A stretch of 42,693 bases of DNA from assembly GCF_000003605.2 (NCBI RefSeq), contig NW_003158231.1, forward strand, positions 74,315 to 117,007, written 5' to 3'. Shown one piece after another: positions 12,142 to 22,600 of the stretch (the stretch's first letter is position 1; each line of letters opens with the position of its first letter). This DNA comes from Saccoglossus kowalevskii (taxonomy: Eukaryota > Hemichordata > Enteropneusta > Harrimaniidae). The position numbers and the translations under genes were made by a program. The notes under the pieces were generated by a model. It worked only from the letters and a program-made list of their open reading frames with translations, did not search any database and was not told the DNA's origin.

Positions 12142-13970
12142 ATGTATGATGAAATTATTTGCACGTATCTGGTAATCGACTTAATTAGCTGATTACTAGT
12201 GAATGGCTGTGTTATGTCTGTCATCGTTTCGGCCCATGTGAGGTTCTGGACGGAACTTGGCTCAGTGATTTGGAACTAATTACGAGATAACCGTCGCTAT
12301 TCGGACTACTATTTCTGACAGTTGGTATTCGCAGTTATTAATGTAGTGAACGATTAATCAACGATATGACGTGTTCAGTACTTAGTGTGATTGGCTTTAT
12401 GATTGAAGGTTACGCCTTAGAGTCTTTTAAACTGCTTTGTAATTGGTTAAGGTTTTTAAAATGAATAAAGTTGTTTTTAGTTAGTCTTGGCGAGTACACC
12501 ACGAGAGAGCAGTCCAGTCTTGGAGAGTCTTAAGGCGAGTCTTGATGCAGTCTAGAGAGGAGTCTTGGGTCAGCTTTGCGATAGTATGGCACCGATGAAC
12601 AACGCTGAAGACATGAATATTTCAGAACCCCTTAAGAAGGACGAGTATCGAATAGGACTGTATAATCAAGACTTGAGCGACATTAAAGACAAGAAGACGA
12701 TGATAAAGAACGACCCGGAATAACGCGACAAAAAGAGAAGAGACGCTATATAGACTTTGAATTAGAACTTTAGCTATCTGTGTATTGCTTAGAGAACCAC
12801 TCACTGGACACTGTAACTGACACTGTGTAACTCAAGACGTTGAAATCTTTTTCAGAATCCCAACACTATTGCTCAGTAATGTAATGTATTGCTTGCTTTT
12901 CCTATCGTTTTTCTGAACATTTTTTTGTGGTGTTGAATTGTATGTTATGTAAGCGCCCAGATCATTGTTTTGAAATGATATTTAGTGACGTGCGAGGTCC
13001 TTTATAACAATTTAAGCGCGTTTCAGTAGACAAGTATTTGCAACACAGTGTTATGAGTTTTGTGAAGTTTTATTGTGTTTTAATGAGTTTATGAGTACGT
13101 ATTATGATGGGGAAAGTAATGCCCCAATCAGTTTTGAGATTTGTCGATGTACAGAGATATCGACGTTTTAAGAGTTGTTTTTGTTTACGTGTTGTTTCCG
13201 AAATGACTTTTTTTGAGTAGAGAGCACCTTTGTAACGTTTGTTGATGTCTTTTTGAAATGAAACTGGTGCGCCCACGTACATATTGTTTGATAACGCAAG
13301 CTTTTGTTCATGATTGACAGGATTATATGTAACTTAGTAGTGTCTATCGTTTTAGCCTTTTTCCGTCTTTTTTGCCAGAGGAGTAATGTATTATGAAAGC
13401 GACTTTGTCTTTGCATTCCGTTTCCACGTCGTATGACTTTTGTTTAGATTAATGACTTGTGAGTTCAGTTTGTGAAGTTTATAAGCGTATGTGACAGGAG
13501 TTTGATTAATAGATTTTTTATTCATTGTTTATTAGTTACCGCTTTGCAATGCTTTAACCGAGAGACGCATCCCTGGTAATCACGTGATCATGCTGTCGAC
13601 GGCCGCGATTAGCTGTTCGCTTGGTTACACCGCCACGCCTTAGTTTTTTTGACCTTTTGATATAGAGATTGTAACCTTAGTAACGGGAGACAGCGCAGCG
13701 AAGGGTTACCCTCAGCCGACCGTTTGAGAAAAGCGGGCCTATTGGTAGCCTTTCCCTTGTTTTTTGAAAATATAACCATTGTATTTAGACTTATAATCAG
13801 TTTATTAATCAGTGTGATTTACACTTTTGATTTATTCCTTTTCTTAGTATTGTATTTAACCCATATGACGATGAGTGGAGGACGGTATCTTTGATTTATG
13901 AACGTGTTATGCCAGGAGGCATGGCTCAGTTTGAGTGAAGGGATGTATGATGAAATTATTTGCACGTATC
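12142..13970. repeat. 1.8-kb segment flanked by a perfect 28-bp direct repeat
   Basis: 12142-12169 and 13943-13970 are identical and 1,801 bases apart, then diverge within two bases of each other. This could be a pair of short terminal direct repeats, a very long target-site duplication, or a local duplication. No coding domain lies between them. Confidence 0.5.
12586..12723 (+). CDS. Small open frame, 45 residues, unknown
   Basis: Encodes a highly charged peptide starting MAPMNNAEDMNISEPLKKDE and ending MIKNDPE, with no hydrophobic segment. The composition looks protein-like compared with nearby sequence. No homologue is recognised, and a chance frame is possible. Confidence 0.2.
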   Translation: MAPMNNAEDMNISEPLKKDEYRIGLYNQDLSDIKDKKTMIKNDPE

Positions 13971-14129
13971 CGGAGAACCCCGCGGCCGAAGATTTTCCCC
14001 CTCATACAAGACTGGAAAGCTAGTGGGTGTTAGCCATCTTAGAAGGAGAACCAACAGTGATTTTAATCTGACTGTATACATAAAAAAACACGGATACTTG
14101 TTTTTGCTTATGCAAACTGTGCCCGGACT

Positions 14130-14380
14130 GTGACATTTACCGGGGGAGCCGACGCTGAGGAAATACAAGTCACGTCGGTCATCGTCGATCTCGTTTCGCA
14201 AATTGTGTGGTACTACTATTCACTACAAAAGCAAAACACCAGGACAGGGGCATCTGTCGCGGAATCTAGAAGCATGTGTACTAGATGGAGCGCTTTGACC
14301 AAACGCGCTTCAGCGTACATAGCAGACGACAATGCCCTTGAAAAATTTTCTGATTTCGATATTGAAATCTGCTGTTATTG
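14130..14380 (+). CDS. Possible orphan coding exon, unknown product
   Basis: An open frame of about 84 residues with balanced composition (for example AEEIQVTSVIVDLVSQIVWY and KFSDFDIEICCY). It ends at a donor-like G|GTAATGGG near 14380. No upstream acceptor or partner exon is evident and the family is not recognised. GC is higher than in the flanks. Confidence 0.25.
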
Positions 14381-14858
14381 GTAATGGGCCGTTTTATTTG
14401 ATGCCGATTTTAGTATTAAATACTTGTTATCTAACAATTTCTCTTCTTCTTTTTAGTTTCTCCTTTATTTGTTTTCGAAAACAACATTGTATTCATATCC
14501 ATGGCACAGGGCCTTGATGCTCAATAATGGGATACATTATCGTGAATAATCTGCTGCAATGACGTCATAAAATCCCCTGGTATTGATAACGCTATAATAT
14601 AATTTATAATATTTTCACTGAATTCTATAGAATAAATTTACCATTTACAAATTAATGTGTTGGACAATATATAATCTGCATATTTCACAATCCACATTCT
14701 TTATTTGAATCTGTTTCAAGCCATTTGAAAAAATAATTTGGAATCATAACAATACAACGACTAGATTTGGTGTCACAGTTTGCTCCCAATTCATACTGGA
14801 ATATTGCCAGCAATAATTAATAAAGCTTGTTCAGAATACCATTTATTCCCGACATCAT

Positions 14859-14983
14859 ATTCAATGGCTAGTTCTCAGGATCTACAACAGTAAATAAATA
14901 AACAAACAGAAATCATTTTGATGCCATGTTTTTAGACGACGCCACCATAACGAATTTTGGTTTGGACCATACCATTTCAAGCT
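14859..14983. repeat. Dispersed repeat copy R2a (partner 15817-15933)
   Basis: Shares CAGGATCTACAACAGTAAAT, CCATGTTTTTAGACGAC and TTTGGACCATACCATTTCAA with the second copy in direct orientation. Copy R2b lies immediately right of repeat R1b. Confidence 0.8.
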
Positions 14984-15531
14984 GCAGGGTGTCTAAACAA
15001 TGACTGAACAAACAATAAACACATCTTCCATCCACCACACAAATTTTAGCCACAATTGAACAACCAAGGAAGCAACAAATATCAGGCTGCATCTTGAAAA
15101 CAACGAGATACCACATTACAACCAGTCATTACAAACATGAAATCCTCCACCCCTCCCAGTACACCCTACAACATTAATGGTTATTATACTCATTTGCATC
15201 TATGTACAACAAGCTTAGCCAATAGATGTACCTGACTCATCAAACTTTTGACCAACCACTCATTCTAATTATTGTTGCGTGAGGGCGCTATTTTAAAAGA
15301 ATTAACAGATCTAATATTACAAGCAGTGAACATCAAGTGATGCTTTAATTAATGAAGGTATACAGTTCACTTACCTGAAAACATATTGGGACAGGACTTA
15401 TAACTTGTACCCATAGTTCTTGTAGTCTGGGCGCAGTTGTATACCTGTGCGATAAATGATTTCTGTGGCAGTGATTCAGATCTAGTGTTGAAATTAAAAT
15501 AAAATATTAAAATTAATTCATTACATCTGTC

Positions 15532-15933
15532 CTATTTTTATAGAAGAACCTTCCCAAATAAAAAAGAAATTCTAATATTTAAAAACATAAGAGGTAGTCA
15601 CTAAACCATGTACTTTCACATTCAAGCAAGAGAATGTTGGTGAGCTAGCCTTGCACTATGAGTATTTTATTGTTTGCAGCCTGAAAAATAACAGTTTTTT
15701 TACAAATAAAAACATTTTTAAAAAAAGAACTGCAGACCTCACTTCTTTATATTTTTGAGTGGGCCAGCCAAGTTTCCACATACAAAAATACACATAATAT
15801 TTCAATTTCTATTTCTATTCAGTGGTTAGTTTTCAGGATCTACAACAGTAAATAAACAGAAATCATTTTGCTGCCATGTTTTTAGACGACACCGCCATAT
15901 CGAATTTTGATTTGGACCATACCATTTCAAGCT
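15532..15933. repeat. Composite of repeat copies R1b (15532-15804) and R2b (15817-15933)
   Basis: The left part matches 11242-11478 and the right part matches 14859-14983, both in direct orientation. The two halves occur separately elsewhere in the window, so this is either the intact parent element or two nested insertions. The GT/GC microsatellite starts exactly at its right end. Confidence 0.75.
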
Positions 15934-16080
15934 AGTGTGTGTGCGTGCGTGCGTGCGTGTGCGCACGCGTGTACGTGTGTGTTTGCGCGTGTGTGTTTGC
16001 GTGTGTGCGCGCGCGTGTCTGAGCGCGTGCATTCGAAAGTGATGTTCGCACGTGCGTGCGCGAACATGCGTGCGTGCGTA
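15934..16080. repeat. GT/GC alternating purine-pyrimidine microsatellite
   Basis: About 145 bases of degenerate (GT)n and (GTGC)n with CGCG blocks. The sequence is almost strictly alternating purine and pyrimidine, which favours Z-DNA. The His/Thr/Arg-rich and Val/Cys-rich open frames here are artefacts of the repeat. Confidence 0.9.
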
Positions 16081-16084
16081 CAGC

Positions 16085-16790
16085 CCGTAATCTGTTTGCT
16101 ACTGGTATATGCCATACCAAAAATAGTGAGTTTTAAGTGGCTCCCTAACCAGTTCGACATACAGCCTGTGATACAGTCCAGCTGACCACTGAAGAAAAGG
16201 TATTGTCTACAATTCGATACAGATTGATCTGTAAGTTCCTTATTTTCAACTTTCACACATTTCTCCAGATCGATATGCCTTTGCTACTCAGAAACAATCA
16301 CAAATACTGACTTAAGTTTAGACCACTGTATTTCAATGAAGGGACTAGTTTTCAGTCTTAATTAATTACAGAGTAGACCATTTATGTGGACAATTTATTG
16401 TCTTGGTAGGTCACTCAATTCACACAATTTGAATTGATTGTCTAGTTGTTATGTGCAATCGTTTGCTGTAATTCTTGTTTGAATATTGATTTAATGATGA
16501 AACATTGGCTAACTATCAAAAGATATAATTGTATTTACATGCACCTAAAATAACACACACTTTATTACCATGAAAAAAGGAAATATTATATTACATAGCA
16601 GATGAGAAAACACATTATGCACACATTTTGTTTTGCACATCCACGCAATCGTTTATTATTGGTATACGTCATACACAAATATAGAGTTGACTCCCTAACC
16701 AGTTCGAAATTCAGTCTGATGTTACAGTGCACTGAAGACAAAGTATTCTCCACAAGCTGGTACAATTTGACTAGTAAGTTTCTTTACCGG
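16085..16790. repeat. Diverged duplicated block R3 (16085-16235 and 16640-16790)
   Basis: The two blocks share, in order, an AATC-GTTT start, GGTATA-GTCATAC-type sequence, CTCCCTAACCAGTTCGA, ACAGTCC/GTGCACTGAAGA and a CTACA/CCACAA-CGATAC-type end. They are about 555 bases apart in direct orientation. A third, weaker version may lie at 17410-17470. No function is seen. Confidence 0.55.
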
Positions 16791-16794
16791 CATG

Positions 16795-18350
16795 ATTTTA
16801 TGTAAAATTTTAATACTGTATTTCAGGGAAAAAACTGTTATGTAGATGCAAATTCCTCAATAAGCATCTGTTGTTGCCTAGTATGGCGTTGAACTTGAAA
16901 CACGATGACGATACCATATAAAGGGCCACGGTTGTCTTAAGTGTAAAGCTGACATAATATGCCCCACTGTTCCCGTTATATTGAGAGTATACCATTATAT
17001 CGTACAAAGGTGTTCTTGACTTACACTGTCGCTTACAACCGACTGCACAAAAACATTGGTGTCCACGGCTCACCTCCGCTTGTAGACTTCAGCATAACCG
17101 CTTTCTTTAAATTCTAATAAATTTGACTATTGGCTTTTATGGAATGAACCGAATGCCTGCTTAATGACTACGTGTTTCCTAGCTCGCATTTAAATAGTCA
17201 CTCGCAGTACGTTCCAGAAAGCACCATGAAATTTTGCTATATTCAGATGGACGTGCACTGAAATCACCTATTTGCTATAACATTCCAAAATGTTAAAACG
17301 CAATGTGTTAACGATACATACATGATCTTCTGGATATTACTCTTACAAAACATTTACATCTAAAAATGAAATAAACACTAAATAGTAAAAATAAAATTTC
17401 TGATGATTGTGATATACAGCCACTATATTCTACCTGACCACCAGCAAAAAACTACTCTCCATCCGCCGATGCTGCAGATTGACCCATAGGTTATTTATTT
17501 TTAACAACTGCACAGTTTTTATATTAATTTATTCTTGCTATTCGGAATGTATCCTACTTACCAACATGATTGTATGTACAATTAGTATTTCTACCACAAC
17601 ACACGGCCATTTATTGGTGAAATGCCACATGATTTTGTCTACAAACATCAGCTTTCGCAGTGTTCGAAATTTAAATTGTGCCACTGTGATGCATCAAGCC
17701 ATCAACGAGAAATCGCCTGTTGACATGAATATATTTGTAGAACTGGAACTCTTCATGGAAGATCCGAGCTTCAACGCTGCATTATTCAACCGAAGCAGTA
17801 TTACTGAAATCTTAGCATATGTATTCCGTACTTTGGGGTCAATTCTAGTAGTATATAAACTGAAAATATTCAATTAAACATTTTTTTTAATCCATGATAA
17901 AATGAAAAACGCGACTGTATGTTTGCTTGTATTTGTTCTGTATATACAATTGGTAGACCAAACTATTGGTAGTTTTTATATACATATTTACGTCATACAT
18001 CTACGTAGTACTCATTAAGACATATCCAACATATACATTGCCAAATATCCAACCGCATCACATAATGATAATGACACCTTGAATTTGTATTAGCAAAATA
18101 ACAATCTAATCCATTATCAAACTATTTACTAACCACACGACCTTGAATGGTTTGAATACCTCTCATCAAGCAGGGTTTGCGCTAATGTCTCGGCAAGACG
18201 AGTCCCACTTACAAAATATTAAGAAATTTAAATTTGACTCTGGATAACTTTTCTAGAGATTGGACCCTAGCTTGCCTGAAAAACTGGGTCCCTTTTCAAT
18301 AATTGGAGTCCGGGAAGCAAAATATGGGGTTAACGCAATCCCTGTCAAGT
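16795..18350. other. Unassigned; includes one protein-like open frame at 17668-17845
   Basis: AT-rich. Within it the plus-strand frame reading VMHQAINEKSPVDMNIFVEL and then FMEDPSFNAALFNRSSITEI has balanced amino-acid usage and follows an acceptor-like TTTCGCAG near 17660. I do not recognise the family and see no clear donor. The remainder has nothing recognisable. Confidence 0.3.
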
Positions 18351-18357
18351 TAACAAA

Positions 18358-18528
18358 TTAATCTGATAATCTTACAAACACATCAGTGTGGCATTCAATA
18401 GCACTGCCAGATTAATCTGATAATCTTACAAACACATCAGTATGGCATTCAATAGCACTGCCAGATTAATCTGATAATCTTACAAACACATCAGTGTGGC
18501 ATTCAATAGCACTGCCAGATTAATCTGA
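18358..18528. repeat. Tandem repeat, period 54, about 3.2 copies
   Basis: Copies begin with ATCTGATAAT at 18361, 18415 and 18469 and a truncated fourth at 18523. They are almost identical, with a single G/A difference in the GTGTGG/GTATGG word. The high identity implies recent expansion. Confidence 0.95.
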
Positions 18529-18529
18529 T

Positions 18530-19500
18530 GAAAATAAACATGCAAGATTTTTGGAAAATCTTGTAACACTCAGAATTTTCTGTTCATGAGGTAAGATTTT
18601 GTTTGACAGTGTGAAGACAATTCAACATTTGGTCTAACCATAACTTATTTTACATACAAGAATTTAAAAGTACATGTATGGGCAGAGGGTCAACAATGGT
18701 ATAGGCTATCATAAATTTAATACACAATACAATACATAGAAATTATATGAGGATTTATTACTAAAGACAATGCTAAGGAAATATTTATGATAATTACAAA
18801 GTTAAATCATTCATTCATTCATACTTTATAAATATAAAATCTGTTATCAAACATTTAAACGACTAAATTTCAGACATTGCCATCAAATTCATCCAAGGAT
18901 GGCAGGCTAACATAGTAATATGTCAGTTTAATAAAACTTTTGTAAGCATTAACATTAGAAAGAAAAGTACATATAAAGTTAGAAAATGAATAAATACAGC
19001 AGTGATTATGAATTGGATATGGTAAAAACATGGCACATGTAAATATTATAGAAGTAAATTGAAAACAAAAAAATAGTTTCCATTATGTAATATTATTTTT
19101 TTTAGATTTAGATCACTGTCACAACCACAATGTTTAATCCATCCAAACAGCACCATTGCCAGCTAACTTGCCGACTCATTGGCTATGCTCATAAGATCAT
19201 AACGTGATTTGAACTGGTTAGATTAGGTCATTTTTACAAGAGAGTGCTATTTCACTAAATGTGATTTGCTTGTTGCAATCACGTAACAATCTTAAGACGT
19301 GCATAACAAACCAGTCAGCTACTTAGCAGGCAATGTTACTTAATGGCGGCGAGAGTAGTTAAACATACTATTTAAAACATGTTGACAAGAAATGAACAAT
19401 AAATATAGTAAGCTACACATTTCAATATTACTTAAGAAAAAAAGAAATAATACAGTCTTGTGGGACAACATTTGTTTAAAAATAAATAGATCTGATTTTG
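18530..19500. other. Intergenic downstream of NuMA, nothing recognised
   Basis: AT-rich, no domain-bearing open frame. It probably includes the end of the NuMA 3' untranslated region at its right side. Confidence 0.5.
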
Positions 19501-19515
19501 ACAGGCAGTGGTAAT

Positions 19516-19521
19516 TTTATT
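19516..19521 (-). terminator. Candidate poly(A) signal AATAAA of NuMA
   Basis: The minus strand reads AATAAA about 120 bases after the proposed stop. It is the first such hexamer in the presumed 3' untranslated region. Cleavage would fall near 19495-19505. Confidence 0.4.
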
Positions 19522-19639
19522 GTTACATGATTTAGTACAACATATATGACTTATAAAATGCTGCTTCATGAATAACATTTCATTTTGTGATCCAACATTC
19601 ACATGAAATCTACAGCTTGTACCATTTCGGCCCATGCCC

Positions 19640-19657
19640 CTAGATATCAGTTTCTTT
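19640..19657 (-). CDS. NUMA1: NuMA exon 19 (terminal, KETDI-stop)
   Basis: After acceptor TATATTCCAG the in-phase reading is K-E-T-D-I then TAG. This is the first in-phase acceptor with a stop downstream of exon 18. The mini-exon is short, so an alternative distal terminal exon cannot be excluded. The end ETDI would fit a class I PDZ ligand. Confidence 0.6.
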   Translation of the reverse strand, partial: KETDI

Positions 19658-22600
19658 CTGGAATATAAAGTGAGCACAGATATATATGAAAGTTAGGAGG
19701 ACAATGAAATTACAAAATAATAGCATGCAGTGATTCTTAGAATCAGAATGTATGCAACCACACTGAGATGGAGTCCAGTGTGACAAGGAGGTTCACATAA
19801 CCACAAAATAGTTTTAATTATAATAATTTACCTTTTGCTTTGTCAACTTGGCTTTTCTCTTCTTTATTGGGGTGAATCCAATGCTGAAAGCTGTAGACTC
19901 GCAAGTTTCCTGTATTGAAAAAAAAGTAGAAAATAAGTAGTATCAATATTATTTATTTTGAGGACTAGGCACAGTGTCTCATGTTAATGATATAGCCCAG
20001 GCCACAGCTTCTGAAAACAATACAGCCTACACTACAGTTGCTGAAGTGTCTTGCTATCAACTATATAGCCTAGACCACAGTTTCTGTTGCATGTCACTGT
20101 CAACTTTATAGCCAAAGTTATATTTATTATGTCTCTGTGTCAACGATATGGCACAGGCCAAAGTTCCTGTAGTGTTTTGTTGCCAACTGTGTAGCCCAGA
20201 CAAGTGTGGTTAACAATGATACATCACGTTTGAATGTAATGGATCCAGACATGTCAAAGATAAAATATGGCTCATGAACAGTAAGAGTATGTCAGTGATA
20301 TGGCTCCAGAACTGCATTCACTAAAACAAAATGGTCACCAGTCAGCCATTTTGAGTCCAATCTGACAAACAAAATGATGTTCATTAAGGTTCAATATTGT
20401 CCAATGTTTGTATCAATCTATACCAAGATCCTGTTCAGGAATGACAGAAATGATTGCTATTTGGCCATCTGCAATTGAATCACAAAACCAGTTGATGTGC
20501 ATATGTATCCCAAGATGCATCATGTTTATATGATATTTGAATATGATCCGTGCAGACATGTCCAGCATACAGGTGGAGATGTACACATCCACAAAGGTCA
20601 AAACACAAGTCCCAATTTCCAGACTCTGTTCAAATGAGAACTAATTATTCCCATAATCCATGTGATGGCAACAGAATACCAGTGAATAAATCAACTATAA
20701 ACATCATACCTTTCTGTTATCATTCTTAGCCACTCTTAAACTTTTGCGGTTTTGTTTATCTTTTAATGGTGTAAAACCAACATCAAATGCTGTACACTCT
20801 TTGTTAATCCGCACAGTTTCCTGAATAAAAGACATTAATTTAAATTACTACATGCACAAGTAATACACTAAAAATATGTATGGATCGACAATTCTACATC
20901 AATCCAACTTTTAAATTTGAAATTGAAATGGAATTTAGTACTCTGTTATGACAAAATAAGCCACTGGGAAAGTCACAGTCCCTCTTTTTGTACTTGCTCC
21001 ATTTTTACAAGTTTAACTAAATTTATTGTGAAAATTCTCATGTATGTACCTATACCTGCTAGACAGCCATTTTTATAGGATTGTGACATAAATCAAATGG
21101 CATCTCTAAGAATAAATGCATTGCCTTTGTACTGTAGAATACTTTATCTTCATTTGGAATTTATTTCCACTATTTTCGCTGAAGGGATGATTCCGTGAAA
21201 ATAAAATCCAGTGAATATACTTTTTTTTCTATATTTCACATTCAACTCATCAAAAATCAGTGAAAATAAATTCCATAAAAAACACCCAAAAAGCCTTTTC
21301 AGCGAAAATTAATTCCAGCAAAAATAAAGTATTTTACAGTACTTAGTTTGAATAGACTTGGTGTGCCAACATGTTCCAAGTTAGAAGGATTTTGTCCGCA
21401 CAACTTTGTGATGATATACAAAACCTGTATTTTTTAAAGCCATATTTTGAGAATGAATATTGCTGCCAGTCAGCATTTTGAATCTGATCATAAACAAATC
21501 TGGAGCATACATATGTATGTACATATCACATGTATCAAATAAATGGAAAGTGTTGAAAACAGTCTATGAACAGTTGGTAAAATGTAACAGACTGGCAGAT
21601 AAATAAACAAATTGTAAACAAAGTACAAATGTACTGATAACTCGCAAAACTCCAAAAAAAAATATACAGTATAAAGATGCAACATATTAATCCGAAAACA
21701 CTACATAGAATACAGGGACAGGCAACTACAGTCTCTTGAGATTTGAATGTTAGCATACAAGATAACCTTCAAATTTGAGATGGCAAGTTACATTGTACAT
21801 GCAGAGAATACAAATATTAATCATGTTTTTCAATGGACGAATTTCAAAATAAATATTTTCAAAAACAGGTCACACAAACTACAGTGATAAGTGTGAATGG
21901 CAGTTGTGAATTTCTAGCGACGCACAGATCTTCTATTCCCTTTAATGTTTTCCGCAGTTGGATGTTCCTATATCTTAAATCCGTGATCAAACTTGTAACA
22001 TAGTCGCTTACCTTCTGGGCAGAAGTTGATTTTCTGGGAGTTACTCGACGAGTCTTGTTAGGTCTCTGCGACACTGAGGACCGCAGCTAGAAAAAAAAAA
22101 TTGTATTGTTGACCATGTTAATGTCATTGTAATGTGTGGTTTGAGAGACTGCTAGATTTATTTCACTTCTCGGGATGTTTTACTCACCCTTCTTCTTGCT
22201 CCATGATTTTTGTCATCAGACACAACAGCTTTCCTTTTTCTGACTTTCTCCTGATCTGTTTTATTTTTCAATGCATTCTCCTCAACCTTAGTTGGTGTAG
22301 CATGCTGGGTCTCAATGGGATATGCAGTTCTTAGATGTGGAGGACACAACGTGTTCCTACGTTGCATTTCTGATACTCTATTCCAATCAAAATGTTCAGG
22401 TTCATCCTCACAGCCTCCCATGAGTACAAAACCTGCCCTTCCTGTAGGATGCAAAGACATGACACGAATTACACAAAAAGGGAGGTGTCAATCGGTGAGA
22501 AAATGTGCCAGACCAACCTTTTCGGGTCAATTTGGGAGTGTTGATAAAAAACAATTATGCAAATAAATTGTGAATTTTCTTCAAACAGAGTGGCTACCAG

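Larger units (their letters stand above)
11610..14129. other. Unassigned region of mixed GC bounded in part by a 28-bp direct repeat
   Basis: No recognised gene. GC and CpG are higher in parts (11880-12020, 13560-13740). It includes one short open frame (12586-12723), a stretch with repeated GAGTCTT words at 12480-12570, and a perfect 28-base direct repeat at 12142 and 13943. It may be a transposon without recognisable coding sequence. Confidence 0.5.

Noticed and set aside
15826-16256. His/Thr/Arg-rich and Cys/Val-rich open frames
   Set aside because: They are translations of the GT/GC microsatellite, with no independent support.
19432-19677. 81-residue minus-strand frame at the end of NuMA
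   Set aside because: It overlaps the terminal exon in another frame and lies mostly in the presumed 3' untranslated region.
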